From: Aquimarina sp. ERC-38
GTDB taxonomy: Bacteria; Bacteroidota; Bacteroidia; Flavobacteriales; Flavobacteriaceae
Direction of reading: 5' to 3'
Assembly: GCF_026222555.1 (NCBI RefSeq)
Contig: NZ_CP098511.1
Coordinates: 4,321,501-4,385,500, forward strand
DNA: 64,000 nt
Shown: piece by piece, positions 45,883 through 58,228 of the stretch
Numbering within the stretch: position 1 is the first letter of the stretch
Layout: each line of letters begins with the position of its first letter
The notes under the pieces: generated by a model
Databases searched by the model: none
Seen by the model: the letters and a program-made list of their open reading frames with translations, nothing else
What the model was told of the DNA's origin: nothing
Position numbers and translations under genes: made by a program

Positions 45883-47235
45883 TCATTTCCGTTGATAAAA
45901 TTCAGAAATGGTCTGAGCCGTTTTCTTATGTCGCGGACTGAAATTAAGCCATTGTATAGCATCGGCTTGATCATCTTCATTAATATCATATTCCCAAAAG
46001 TAAGCACCCCTACACCAGGGTTGATCCATAACGCTACTTAAAAACGCACGGTAAGCCAATTCCTGGTCAGCTTCAGAATATACTTTGGTAAGCACATCAA
46101 GTTCTTTAAACCACGCCCAGGGTTCATCTGTGTTATCTTCTATACTCCGAAAACCAAATTCGGTAAACAGTACCGGTTTATTATAGCGGGTAGAAAAATC
46201 AGCCAAGGTATCCAAATAAGGCTGTAACCCGGATTTTAACTTAGATAAGCTTTTTTGATTTTTAATTTTCATAGGAAAATACCCCTGTACTCCAATATAA
46301 TCCAACGCCTTCCAAAAAGAAATATCCTGATATTCCTTATCCCAGTTGGCTGCATAGGTTAGTTTTCCTTTATAAATAGCCCTGATCTCCTTGATCAATT
46401 GTAACCATTTTTCTTCATGATCTTTCATAACCGTATAGAATTCGGTACCAAAACAGTAAACCGAAGCTTTTCCTTCTTGGGCAATACGGGCGTAATTAAG
46501 AGCTAGCTTACGATAATCTTTAAACCAACGTTTAGTTTCTTCTTCATTATAGTCAAATTCGGTACGCCATCCGCTATCTACCCATAAATGTGGTTTTAAC
46601 ATGGTTTTCAATCCGTTTGAAGTACACCATTTCAAGATTTCAATCATCGTACTATCCTTTTTACGGAAGGTAGGTAGTTCTTCTATATGATTGATGGAAG
46701 GTTTTTTAATATCGCTTTGATATTCAAAAGGAAGTACCGCCACATGGGTAATCCCGTAGTATCGGATGGAATCTATGGAATTTTTATTCAAAGCTTCCCA
46801 CCCAAATACATTGGCTCCCCGGTGCCATTCGGGATTAACAACCGCTGTAGTAATGGTAAGGTTTGATGTATAAGCCGGAAGTGTATAGTGATATTCTGTT
46901 TTTTGGTCGTTTATTTTAACCCATTTTAAAGTACCGTAAATAATGGCAAATATGGATCCTATAACTACTACCGAATATAAGATGGCTTTACTTTTTTTAT
47001 ACTTATACCAATAATGCTTTACAATTAAAATTCTCGCTCCATATGCAGCAAGTAATAAAAGTAGCACGCCCAAACAATTCCAAAATAAAGTGGTAAATAA
47101 CGGGCTAAACCATTCGGTTAAAGATACGTTTGCCAGTTTTTTATTAATACCTAAGACAACAACTCTTATCGTTATAAACAAGACAAAGAAAAGAGAAATG
47201 ATCCATATTAAAACTCGGAGGGATTTTTGTATCAA
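45883..47235 (-). CDS. Membrane-anchored GH113-like glycoside hydrolase
   Basis: A 450-residue protein with three hydrophobic segments (about 11-30, 50-72, 84-104) followed by a TIM-barrel hydrolase from about 130. The catalytic part resembles GH113/GTA-TIM beta-mannanases: RGANVFGWEALN, THVAVLPFEYQ, LKPHLWVD, acid/base Glu265 (CFGTEFYT), GVQGYFPM, and nucleophile Glu359 (VLFTEFGFRS). Most GH113 enzymes are soluble, so the N-terminal membrane part is unusual. No T9SS tail. Substrate unknown. Monocistronic. Confidence 0.78.
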   Translation of the reverse strand: MIQKSLRVLIWIISLFFVLFITIRVVVLGINKKLANVSLTEWFSPLFTTLFWNCLGVLLLLLAAYGARILIVKHYWYKYKKSKAILYSVVVIGSIFAIIYGTLKWVKINDQKTEYHYTLPAYTSNLTITTAVVNPEWHRGANVFGWEALNKNSIDSIRYYGITHVAVLPFEYQSDIKKPSINHIEELPTFRKKDSTMIEILKWCTSNGLKTMLKPHLWVDSGWRTEFDYNEEETKRWFKDYRKLALNYARIAQEGKASVYCFGTEFYTVMKDHEEKWLQLIKEIRAIYKGKLTYAANWDKEYQDISFWKALDYIGVQGYFPMKIKNQKSLSKLKSGLQPYLDTLADFSTRYNKPVLFTEFGFRSIEDNTDEPWAWFKELDVLTKVYSEADQELAYRAFLSSVMDQPWCRGAYFWEYDINEDDQADAIQWLNFSPRHKKTAQTISEFYQRK

Positions 47236-47742
47236 GAGGTTAGTTTTTACTATAGTCTCTATTTTGTTATAAACATTACAAATGATGGAAAGGCTGGTAA
47301 AATAAGTGAATTTATTTACAGTCTATATTAATAAAAAATTTTAGTCTAAAAACCATAAAATATTGAGTTAGAGCAGAGGGTCTAGTATCTTGAATTAGAT
47401 TTAAGATTAGTTATTGTTTTCATTTATTACCAACCGCAGTTCAATACAAACAGCTGATAAAAAGCCTTTAAATTAAGTAACTTTTCATAGTAAAATAACG
47501 ATAAACACATCAAAATAAAGCTTTTAATCGAAAATTATCTTGTCTTCGATACAATTTTCTATCAAAAATCACTCGGACTGACGCTAATTTTCTCACAATA
47601 AGTTTAAAATAAGAAAAACAGTAAAATTTACACGTTTTTAATAAATGTATAAAAGTTTCAAAACTCATATAAAAGCAAAACCCCTTTTCAACTTTACACT
47701 GAAAAGGGGTTTAAACTTTATTATTAAATTAAAATCATCAGC
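47236..47742. other. 507-base intergenic region
   Basis: Between the GH113-like gene (whose promoter must lie here) and the end of secDF. It contains the secDF terminator at 47678-47712. A stretch around 47375-47415 (GAATTAGATTTAAGATTAG) has weak likeness to the dispersed repeat but is too diverged to call. No gene was recognised. Confidence 0.5.
47678..47712 (-). terminator. Intrinsic terminator of secDF
   Basis: A perfect 13-bp stem AAACCCCTTTTCA (47678-47690) with TGAAAAGGGGTTT (47700-47712), nine-base loop, followed on the minus strand by a T-rich tract. Placed 31 bases beyond the secDF stop. Confidence 0.9.
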
Positions 47743-50700
47743 TTATGCCGGTACTTCTTCTAGTTTAGGTTTCTTTTCTTTTAAACCTACTTTATTTACC
47801 GTATCCCTCATAATCGGAGTTGCAATAAATAAGGAAGAATAGGTTCCTACTAACACCCCTATAATTAATGAGAACATAAATCCACGTAAAGGCTCTGCAA
47901 AAATAAAGATAGCCACCAGTACTAATAAGGTAGTCAATGATGTATTTAACGTACGGCTTAACGTACTGTTTAAAGCTCCGTTAATATTTTCATCTAACGT
48001 CCAGGTTTTATGCTCCTGGAAATATTCTCGAATCCGGTCAAAAACAACCACCGTATCATTTAAGGAATATCCAATAACCGTAAGGATTGCGGCAATAAAC
48101 GCCTGGTCAATCTCCATGTTAAACGGCATAAATTTATATGTAAGGGAGAAAATACCTAACACCACTAAAACATCATGAAATACTGCGGCAACGGCTCCTA
48201 AACTAAACTGCCATCTCTGGAACCTAAATAAGATATATAAGAATACTACAATTAGAGATCCAATTACCGATAATAAGGCAGAATTTTGAATATCATCCGC
48301 AATAGTTGGTCCTACCTTCATAGAAGACATAATACCCACTTGCTTATCTTCTTCTCCGCTAGTAAATTGATCATAAGTTAAACCAGCCGGTAAATAAGGT
48401 TTTAAGGTTTGATACAAGGTATTTGAAATTTCTTCATCTACCGCTGACCCGGTTTCATTCACTTTATATTTAGTCGTAATTTTTAACTGATTATTTGCTC
48501 CTAAAGTTTTAGCCTGCGCACTTCCAAAAGCACCTACCAGGTCACCTTCTACCTTAGTAGGCGTTACATCATCTGCAAAACGTACGGTATAGGATCTACC
48601 TCCTACAAAATCAACTCCCTGATCCAATCCTTGGGTTATTAAAGATATGGCACCTCCTATAATTAATACTCCGGAGATAATATAAGCCAACTTTCTCTTA
48701 GCTAAAAAGTCCACATTCATTTTTGTAAACAGGTTCTTAGTAGCTCCCGTAGAGAAAGCCAATTCTTTTCCGTTCTTTCCGTATCCGTCAATAAACAATC
48801 GGGTGATGAAAATTGCGGTAAATAACGAAGTTAAAATACCAATCAATAAGGTAGTGGCAAATCCTTTAATTGGACCAGTTCCAATCAGTAATAAAATCAA
48901 ACCTGTTAATCCCGTCGTGATATTTGCATCAAGAATGGAAGACAAAGCGTTGTTAAAACCATCTTTAATGGCATCTTTTTGAATTTTCCCTTTGGCTAAT
49001 TCTTCTTTAATACGTTCAAAGATCAGTACATTCGCATCCACCGACATCCCTATGGTCAGTACAATACCTGCGATCCCGGGTAAAGTCAATACCGCTTTTA
49101 GTCCGGCTAATACCCCAAAAATGAACAGGATATTTACTACTAATGCAACATCAGCAAAAAGACCAGCTTTTCCGTAATAAAACACCATCCAAATTAGGAT
49201 CAGTACTAAGGCAATAATAAAAGACATAATCCCACTGTCAATAGCTTCCTGTCCTAGTGATGGTCCTACTACTTCACTCTGAATAATATCTGCAGATGCC
49301 GGTAATTTACCCGCACGTAATACATTGGCCAAATCTTTTCCTTCTTCTACATCAAAATCCCCTGAAATTTCACTACGTCCTCCACTAATTGGACCGGAAG
49401 TTACACCTGGTGCGGAGTATACAATATTATCCAGGACAATAGCTATACGTCCCTGAGTATTGAAGGCATTCCCGGTCATTTCTTCCCACTTTTTAGCTCC
49501 TTTCCCATCCATTTGCATGGTTACCACTACATTATTTGTCTGACCGTAGGATTGTGCAGCATCGGTAATAACCGCACCGCTTAATTCCGGTCTGCTATCC
49601 CTGTTTCCTCGTAAAGCGTACAAGTCTACTACAGTAGCGTCTTTTACCGGTTTACTCCAGGCAAACTTAGTATAACGTAAACTCTGTGGTAATAACTTAG
49701 CTATATCAGGTCTTCTAATATATTGACCGAATTTGGCCGTATCCCGAATGGCTACAGAAACCATTCCCCCGTTAGTAGGAGCTCCAATTAGGTCCATAAT
49801 TGGATTTACTTCAGCTTCTATTGCTGTAGAATCTTCTGCATCTTCCAATAAGTCCGCAATTGCATCTTCTTCATCAACATCTGTAGCCGTACTATCTGTT
49901 GCAGTGCTATCTACTTCTTGAGCAATGGCAGCTATTTCATCAACTACTTTTTCTTTATCTGTAGCTTCTTCAGTTGTTTCTCCTTTTTGAGCATCCTGTT
50001 CCTTTTTTACAATCGTATTAGCAGATTGTAAAAAGCTAAAAAGTTGTTGTGAAGGTTCAACTTCCCAAAACTCTAACTGTGCGGTACTTTGTAATAATTT
50101 CTGAACCCGGTCTACATCTTTGGCTCCTGGTAATTCTACCAGAATACGTCCGGATTCTCCTAAACGCTGAATATTGGGTTGAGTTACCCCGAACTTATCA
50201 ATACGTTTCCGTAAAACTTCAAAAGCAGAAGTTACGGACTCGTCAATTTTTCTTCGTAAAATAGGTTTTACCTGATCGTTTAATTGATCATAAGTAATCT
50301 CGTCGCTTAAATTTTTATTAGCAAAAATATCGGGTGAAGCCAGTGTTGCATCCGGTATTTTCTCAAACTCGGTAAAAAAGTCTTCCAGATAAGTGTTCTG
50401 ACTGTCTTTTTGAACTTCATCTGTTGCTGCTAAGGCTTGTAAAAAAGCTGGATCTTTTGAATTGTTAGCCAATCCTTTTAAAATATCCTTTACGGAAATT
50501 TGAAGGATCACATTAATTCCTCCTTCTAGGTCTAATCCCTTATTAAGTTCCTTATCTTTTGCCTGAAAATAGGTGATTCCGGCAAAAATGGGTTCTTTTC
50601 CGATAGAATCCAGATAGGTTTCTTCAGCTTCCTGCCTTAGTTGTGAATAGTTCTCAACAGATTCGGGGTACTTATTAATTGCGTATGCTTCTGCATCTTT

Positions 50701-50796
50701 TTCTTTAGAGTAGGTAAAATAGGTATAGGATAATTGATATAAACAGACTAATCCGAATAATATCGCAAACACCCTTACGAGTCCTTTATTTTGCAT
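47743..50796 (-). CDS. secDF: Fused protein-export translocase subunit SecDF
   Basis: A 1017-residue RND-type membrane protein fusing SecD and SecF. SecD part: first helix, GLDLEGGINVILQISV, large P1 domain, TFVGPSLG-like region (VVGPSLGQEAIDSG) and helices with GMSVDANVLIFERIKEEL. SecF part: LDQGVDFVGGRSYTVRF, VGPTIADDIQNSAL, SLNDTVVVFDRIREYF. It uses proton flow to pull proteins out of SecYEG. An acidic, low-complexity insert (about residues 265-330, rich in D/E/T/A) lies in the P1 domain. The operon order on the minus strand is mdh, the 206-residue protein, secDF. Confidence 0.96.
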   Translation of the reverse strand: MQNKGLVRVFAILFGLVCLYQLSYTYFTYSKEKDAEAYAINKYPESVENYSQLRQEAEETYLDSIGKEPIFAGITYFQAKDKELNKGLDLEGGINVILQISVKDILKGLANNSKDPAFLQALAATDEVQKDSQNTYLEDFFTEFEKIPDATLASPDIFANKNLSDEITYDQLNDQVKPILRRKIDESVTSAFEVLRKRIDKFGVTQPNIQRLGESGRILVELPGAKDVDRVQKLLQSTAQLEFWEVEPSQQLFSFLQSANTIVKKEQDAQKGETTEEATDKEKVVDEIAAIAQEVDSTATDSTATDVDEEDAIADLLEDAEDSTAIEAEVNPIMDLIGAPTNGGMVSVAIRDTAKFGQYIRRPDIAKLLPQSLRYTKFAWSKPVKDATVVDLYALRGNRDSRPELSGAVITDAAQSYGQTNNVVVTMQMDGKGAKKWEEMTGNAFNTQGRIAIVLDNIVYSAPGVTSGPISGGRSEISGDFDVEEGKDLANVLRAGKLPASADIIQSEVVGPSLGQEAIDSGIMSFIIALVLILIWMVFYYGKAGLFADVALVVNILFIFGVLAGLKAVLTLPGIAGIVLTIGMSVDANVLIFERIKEELAKGKIQKDAIKDGFNNALSSILDANITTGLTGLILLLIGTGPIKGFATTLLIGILTSLFTAIFITRLFIDGYGKNGKELAFSTGATKNLFTKMNVDFLAKRKLAYIISGVLIIGGAISLITQGLDQGVDFVGGRSYTVRFADDVTPTKVEGDLVGAFGSAQAKTLGANNQLKITTKYKVNETGSAVDEEISNTLYQTLKPYLPAGLTYDQFTSGEEDKQVGIMSSMKVGPTIADDIQNSALLSVIGSLIVVFLYILFRFQRWQFSLGAVAAVFHDVLVVLGIFSLTYKFMPFNMEIDQAFIAAILTVIGYSLNDTVVVFDRIREYFQEHKTWTLDENINGALNSTLSRTLNTSLTTLLVLVAIFIFAEPLRGFMFSLIIGVLVGTYSSLFIATPIMRDTVNKVGLKEKKPKLEEVPA

Positions 50797-50896
50797 GGTA
50801 TTAGTTTTTAGTTCGGTTAGTTATACATTAGAAGTATTACCGAACTGTGATTATTAAATTTTTGAATAGAATTTTAAATGGAAAATGGAATGTCCC

Positions 50897-51517
50897 TTAA
50901 GAAACTGGGCCTGCCCGGGTATCCGGTAGTATGCTCACTACAGGAAAAAAAGTGCTATATGTAGTAAAAAATGTTTTTTTAAGAAGCTGTTGTTTATCGA
51001 AAGCATCAGCGTACGTGTAACCGCTGAAAAAGAGGTGATTCTTTAATTGAAGCGGATCAATTTTAATTCGTTCGAATTGTAGAATACCTAATTGCGATGT
51101 AATTTTTGTATGAGGTGCGTCTTGATCAATTTTATGGACTGCTACCGTATAATCGTAATCAAGTGTTTGCTTAAATGGTGTTCCTGATTCCTGGTGAGAA
51201 GTTTCCTTATCTTTAATATAATCGATATGACGAGAGCTTGCCAATCTTTTTTCAATAGTAGTAACCGCATTATCACTATAATAAGATAAGGTAAGGCTAC
51301 GGTTCTCTTTATTAGCAAAAACGGCAACTTTAGTAATCCCAATTGCCCGTAGTTCTCTTTGTACCGTAGCAAGGGTACGTTTAGCTTCGGATTGGTAACT
51401 AGTGGTTGTATCAAATTGAAGAACAATCTCTTGATTAGGTACATACGAAGGTTGTTGTAAGGCAATTATAAATGCCAACAAACCTATAAAAGTAAGAACA
51501 TACCCTTTTCTAAACAT
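50897..51517 (-). CDS. Unknown membrane-anchored protein between mdh and secDF
   Basis: A 206-residue protein with one N-terminal hydrophobic helix (about 7-22) and a soluble part: FDTTTSYQSEAKRTLATVQR, ELRAIGITKVAVFANKENRS, then strand-rich sequence. The alternation of helices and strands near TLATVQRELRAIGITKVAV vaguely recalls SecD periplasmic domains, but no family was recognised. Co-directional with secDF (100 bases upstream of its start). A possible -7 box TATATTTG (51522-51529, minus) sits only four bases from the ATG, which would give a leaderless message or mean a later start. Confidence 0.65.
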   Translation of the reverse strand: MFRKGYVLTFIGLLAFIIALQQPSYVPNQEIVLQFDTTTSYQSEAKRTLATVQRELRAIGITKVAVFANKENRSLTLSYYSDNAVTTIEKRLASSRHIDYIKDKETSHQESGTPFKQTLDYDYTVAVHKIDQDAPHTKITSQLGILQFERIKIDPLQLKNHLFFSGYTYADAFDKQQLLKKTFFTTYSTFFPVVSILPDTRAGPVS

Positions 51518-51614
51518 GGCGCAAATATAAAAAATAGGACCGGATCGGAATAAAGTTTACACGTAAATTTCCAATTTGGTCCTATTTTATAAAGTTAAAA
51601 GTCCGTTTGGGTGT

Positions 51615-52541
51615 CTATAATTCTAAAAGTCCGTTTGTTTTTTTAACACCCTCCGCACTTTCGGCTAATTTATTTTTTTCGGCATCAGTCAGTTCGATTT
51701 CGACTATTTTTTCAATTCCGTTTTTTCCAAGAACCACTGGTACTCCGATACATAGGTCATTTAACCCATATTCACCTTCAACTAGCGTAGAACAAGGAAA
51801 GATTTTTTTCTGATCACAAGCAATTGCTTGTACTAATCCTGAAACTGCCGCTCCAGGAGCATACCATGCAGAGGTACCTAATAAACCGGTAAGTGTAGCT
51901 CCACCTACTTTAGTATCTGCGGCTACTTTTTCCAAGCGATCCGTATCTATAAATTCTGATACCGGTACGCTATTTCTGGTTGCCAATCGGGTTAAAGGTA
52001 CCATTCCCTTATCACTATGCCCTCCAATGACCATACCGTCCACGTCAGAAATAGGGGCTTCTAAGGCTTCGGCTAATCGATATTTGAAACGGGCACTATC
52101 CAGGGCGCCGCCCATCCCTATGATTTTATTCTTAGGTAAATCCGTAGTTTTATGAACCAGATAGGTCATTGTGTCCATTGGGTTACTTACTACGATAATA
52201 ATGGCATCCGGCGAATGTTTAATCAGGTTTGAAGAAACATCTTTTACAATCCCGGCATTAATACCAATCAATTCTTCTCGGGTCATTCCCGGTTTCCTGG
52301 GAATACCTGATGTAATTACAGCAATATCGCTATTAGCAGTTTTTGAATAGTCACTAGTAGATCCGGTAATTTTAGTATCAAATCCGTTTAAGGAAGCGGT
52401 TTGCATTAAATCCATGGCTTTCCCTTCTGCATAGCCTTCTTTAATATCTAACAAAACAACTTCTGAAGCGAAATTTTTAATGGCAATATACTCGGCACAA
52501 CTTGCCCCTACGGCTCCCGCACCTACTACTGTAACTTTCAT
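51615..52541 (-). CDS. mdh: Malate dehydrogenase
   Basis: A 308-residue NAD-dependent enzyme of the LDH-like MDH group interconverting malate and oxaloacetate in the TCA cycle. NAD motif VVGAGAVGASCAEYIA, Asp in LLDIKEG, substrate loop ITSGIPRKPGMTREELIGIN, VVSNPMDTMTYLVHK, and catalytic His in VIGGHSDKGMVPL. Pro-Arg and Thr/Met positions fit malate rather than lactate. First gene of the mdh - unknown - secDF group, with a 97-base gap. Confidence 0.95.
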   Translation of the reverse strand: MKVTVVGAGAVGASCAEYIAIKNFASEVVLLDIKEGYAEGKAMDLMQTASLNGFDTKITGSTSDYSKTANSDIAVITSGIPRKPGMTREELIGINAGIVKDVSSNLIKHSPDAIIIVVSNPMDTMTYLVHKTTDLPKNKIIGMGGALDSARFKYRLAEALEAPISDVDGMVIGGHSDKGMVPLTRLATRNSVPVSEFIDTDRLEKVAADTKVGGATLTGLLGTSAWYAPGAAVSGLVQAIACDQKKIFPCSTLVEGEYGLNDLCIGVPVVLGKNGIEKIVEIELTDAEKNKLAESAEGVKKTNGLLEL

Positions 52542-52708
52542 ATAAGAAAAATTTTATGATTTATGATTAGAATTGCGAAAATACGAATTATAGAAGGATC
52601 TAATTCCTTTATGCTTCTTAATTTACTTTAAATTTTAGCATAATGAACTATAAATATCTCTAAATAAAATCTTAAATTCGGAAACTATAACTTAAACATC
52701 AATTAATT

Positions 52709-54619
52709 ATGAAACACCACTACGTATCAATTTTACTTTTTTTAAGCATCTCTTTATTTGCACAGCGCACCGCTACAAAAACACTAACATTTGATTCAAA
52801 AGTTCAGGATTTGATTATTGTTCCTTTCAACGGAATCGCTGCGATTTCGGATAATTCAAAGGTTCATGGTTACAACCCTGATACACAAGAGTTAGTTTGG
52901 TCTATAGATATCCCTAAATCAAATGGGGTTGCAATTGCATCAAAAGGTCTTGCAAATGCTTCTTCTCTACTATCTATAAACGGTGGCGACGGTAACGACT
53001 TTGTCGTCATCCCGGACACTCCGTTCTTACAGAAGTTTTTTGACAACCGATTGTATATCATTAATAGCTTTAATGGAGATATCTTATTTGCTCCAACAGA
53101 AGACAAAGAATCTTTCTTTCAGGCCGAATATTTATTTGATGAAGATGCTATGTTACTAAGAGGGCTTCAGGATAAATCATTAGTAATAGCTAAATACAGT
53201 TTAAAAGAAAAGAAATATTTGTGGAAAACTACTGTATCTGAAAAATTTGGGAACTTTTTTACAAAGTTATCATCTGCCATGGGTGAAGACCCAACTGCTG
53301 GAAAAGACGAAATGCAATACAGTGAAGACAAGGTTTTTATCCTGGCAAAATCAAAATTTTATGTATTAGATAAAAAAACAGGAACCTTATTGTGGAAAGT
53401 AGAAGATACTAAGAAGAATGTAGATAGTTTTTTTAATAGCCTGGATGGAGCTTATGTGTTGTTGACTGAGGTAGTCGGACTTTTAGGAACTAAAGAAATG
53501 CTTGATTTACGAGATGCCGCTACAGGAAACAAAATCTGGAAAGACCCGATCAAAACTAAATATCTGGTACTTTTTGAAGATTGGCAGGATAAAATGCTTC
53601 TTGCTCATTATCGTGGTTTTAATTTTTATGACTATAAAACGGGTGAAAAACTGTGGGAAAAAGATCCTAAGGGGAGTGGAATTAAATCGGTTATTCCTAT
53701 TGATCAGGATTTTCTTTACGTATATGATGATGAAATGATGTTATTAGATAAAAATGGTCAGAAAAAGTGGAAGAAAGATATAAATATTAGCGATGATGAA
53801 GAAGATCCAATATTTTTCTTGGAGAAAACAGATAATGGTAAAATTCTTTATGTTACCGCTACTTATGCTAATCTGGTAGATTATACTACTGGTCAAAAAA
53901 TATGGAAAAAAGATTTAAAGTTGAAAAATGATCGGCCTACCTTTGCTAAATACGATGAGAAAATAGGTGATTTTGTTATTTATAATGATGAAAAACTCTA
54001 CCGTTTTAATAAAGCTACTACGGAACGTCCTGAGCCTTTTGCCAAGTTAAAACTGAAAAATGAAAAGTTAATTACCAGCATGGAATTATTCCCGAATAAT
54101 GTATCTATTACCGGTCAAAGTGAAGTAGTAGTTGTAGCTAATAGTGGAAGCGTGGTTTTTCATAATAAATATGTTCAACCTGGAGAATTAGCTCGAAAAT
54201 TTGGAAAAGTTGCACTACAGATAGGTAGTGTCGCTGCTGCGGTAGCTACTACCGAGGTAACAACTTCGGTTACCTACCGGGATGCAAACGGAAATACGAT
54301 CACTCAAACTTCAGAACCACAAGCCTTATTTGGTAAACGGGCACAAGCTATTGGAGAGGCAGGCTACTTTGCCGGGGCTTTTTCACAACAATTTGTTCAG
54401 GATCGATTTAATGCTTTACAGGAAAATGAACGCGACGTCATCATTTTTGCAAAAGGAGATAATAAAGAAAGGCTTTTAATTAAAGTTAACAAAGAAAATG
54501 GAAAGGAAGAAGACAAAATTATTGTTGAAAACACAAAACCTGTATACGATTATGATGCTGTTTCAGGTGATCTTTACTATAGCAAGGGGAATGAAGTAAT
54601 GATTTTTAAAAGTTTATAA
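52709..54619 (+). CDS. Exported PQQ-like beta-propeller protein
   Basis: A 636-residue protein with signal peptide (cleavage near SLFAQR) and many repeats of the PQQ/WD-like type in which a Trp ends each blade: TQELVWSIDIPKSNG, LKEKKYLWKTTV, DKKTGTLLWKVEDTKK, AATGNKIWKDP, YKTGEKLWEKDP, NGQKKWKKDI and TTGQKIWKKDLK. It has no cofactor-binding dehydrogenase residues, so it is probably a binding or scaffold propeller. The C-terminal third holds a small-residue stretch (VALQIGSVAAAVATTEVTTS). Function unknown. Ends in a strong terminator. Confidence 0.8.
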   Translation: MKHHYVSILLFLSISLFAQRTATKTLTFDSKVQDLIIVPFNGIAAISDNSKVHGYNPDTQELVWSIDIPKSNGVAIASKGLANASSLLSINGGDGNDFVVIPDTPFLQKFFDNRLYIINSFNGDILFAPTEDKESFFQAEYLFDEDAMLLRGLQDKSLVIAKYSLKEKKYLWKTTVSEKFGNFFTKLSSAMGEDPTAGKDEMQYSEDKVFILAKSKFYVLDKKTGTLLWKVEDTKKNVDSFFNSLDGAYVLLTEVVGLLGTKEMLDLRDAATGNKIWKDPIKTKYLVLFEDWQDKMLLAHYRGFNFYDYKTGEKLWEKDPKGSGIKSVIPIDQDFLYVYDDEMMLLDKNGQKKWKKDINISDDEEDPIFFLEKTDNGKILYVTATYANLVDYTTGQKIWKKDLKLKNDRPTFAKYDEKIGDFVIYNDEKLYRFNKATTERPEPFAKLKLKNEKLITSMELFPNNVSITGQSEVVVVANSGSVVFHNKYVQPGELARKFGKVALQIGSVAAAVATTEVTTSVTYRDANGNTITQTSEPQALFGKRAQAIGEAGYFAGAFSQQFVQDRFNALQENERDVIIFAKGDNKERLLIKVNKENGKEEDKIIVENTKPVYDYDAVSGDLYYSKGNEVMIFKSL

Positions 54620-54641
54620 ATTATTACCTATCACCGCTATT

Positions 54642-54676
54642 AAAAGGTGCCTGCTTTCTTTAAGTATGCACCTTTT
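54642..54676 (+). terminator. Intrinsic terminator of the propeller gene
   Basis: AAAAGGTGC (54642-54650) pairs with GCACCTTTT (54668-54676) around a 17-base loop and runs into CTATT. It lies 23 bases after the stop; the A-rich left side could also serve the converging DUF6588 gene. Confidence 0.75.
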
Positions 54677-54702
54677 CTATTAGTATTAAAACCTATAACT
54701 AC

Positions 54703-55737
54703 CTACCACCCCACTTTAAGGCCCAAAGTAATGGTACTGTAGTTTTGTAAGGTGTAATCTAAATGTGCAGTTGCAATTTTATAAGTATAGGTAGTCCCTA
54801 AGGTAGCTCTTAATCCGGATTCTTTATTTACCGCACTTACCGGATCACTAACCGTAGAGTTTTCAAAACCTAGCTCCGGAATTTCATAAACACCTAAGAG
54901 GTCCGTAGTTGTTCTACCGGCAAATAACCCAAAACCCCCGTAAAAATTAAGGGCTTTTCTTTTAGTCGATATAATTCCTGAAAAAAGCCATGACCCCCCG
55001 TTCATTTCAATGGATTGTTCCGTACCCTCCAGAGTTAGATCTTCATTTGTAAAATCATAAGTTGACCTAAAATTGGTATAACTAATCACAGCACCAATAT
55101 CTACGGGAAATCGTCTCCAACTATAAATGGAATGCGTAAGTTGATTTTGAATCCCAAAGCCCAGTACCCGGAGTTTGGTTCGATCCGCTATCTTCATTTT
55201 AGGCATGTACCGCATTTTTAATTCAAAACCTTTAATTAATCCTATAGAACCCTGTATATAATTTACCATAAACCGGGAGACTTCGCTATTATCCGGTCCG
55301 GATGGTAAGGTAATATCGGTATCACCCCCGTTACTATTGGTAATATCAACCACGACTTCACCGGGATTTTGTCCCAGGATATTAGCTACGGATTGTACCG
55401 TACCTCCCGTCCTAAAGGCTAAATTAACGTAATCCAATTCATTTAGGTTGAATCTTGTTTTTTCTTCTCTTACAAAAGAAAGAGAAGTAACCAGACCTAT
55501 ATCAAAATCTAAGAATTCCTTGGTTTCTGCAGTGGTATACCAACCGTTGACCGTATTATTAATCAAACTTTCTGCCCCGGCATTAAAGTAATCTTCACTA
55601 AACCGAGTGGCGTCTGCTATTCCTAATCGTAAAGTACCGTCAATAGTAACCTGGGTGTATCCGGTTAAAATTCCGCTAAAGAATATAAAAAGCACAAATA
55701 ACCAACGAAAAGATATGGGTAGGTTTACAGTTGTCAT
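54703..55737 (-). CDS. DUF6588 family outer-membrane protein
   Basis: A 344-residue exported protein with signal peptide (cleavage near GYTQVT), then amphipathic strands ending in a barrel-like C-terminus (TLQNYSTITLGLKVGW, aromatic last residue). Marks seen: YFNAGAESLINNTVNGWYTTA, FDIGLVTSLSFV, and GFELKMRYMPKMK. I recall this as DUF6588, a Bacteroidota barrel family. Role unknown. Lies between the propeller gene and gyrB. Confidence 0.75.
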   Translation of the reverse strand: MTTVNLPISFRWLFVLFIFFSGILTGYTQVTIDGTLRLGIADATRFSEDYFNAGAESLINNTVNGWYTTAETKEFLDFDIGLVTSLSFVREEKTRFNLNELDYVNLAFRTGGTVQSVANILGQNPGEVVVDITNSNGGDTDITLPSGPDNSEVSRFMVNYIQGSIGLIKGFELKMRYMPKMKIADRTKLRVLGFGIQNQLTHSIYSWRRFPVDIGAVISYTNFRSTYDFTNEDLTLEGTEQSIEMNGGSWLFSGIISTKRKALNFYGGFGLFAGRTTTDLLGVYEIPELGFENSTVSDPVSAVNKESGLRATLGTTYTYKIATAHLDYTLQNYSTITLGLKVGW

Positions 55738-55803
55738 AGGTTTGATTTAGGCTTTTGCAATATAAAAAATATCCTTAGATAATAATCTGAATATTTTGCA
55801 TAA

Positions 55804-55840
55804 AAAAACCGAACGCTACTTCATATAACGTTCGGTTTTT
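55804..55840 (-). terminator. Intrinsic terminator of gyrB
   Basis: A 12-bp stem AAAAACCGAACG (55804-55815) with CGTTCGGTTTTT (55829-55840). On the minus strand it follows the gyrB stop by 20 bases and ends in a run of T. Confidence 0.9.
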
Positions 55841-55860
55841 CTATTTATGATATGCAATTT

Positions 55861-58228
<2,368 letters not shown>

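Noticed and set aside
51142..51465. 107-codon minus-strand open frame
   Set aside because: Alternative frame of the 206-residue gene; that gene has the better start and anchor helix.
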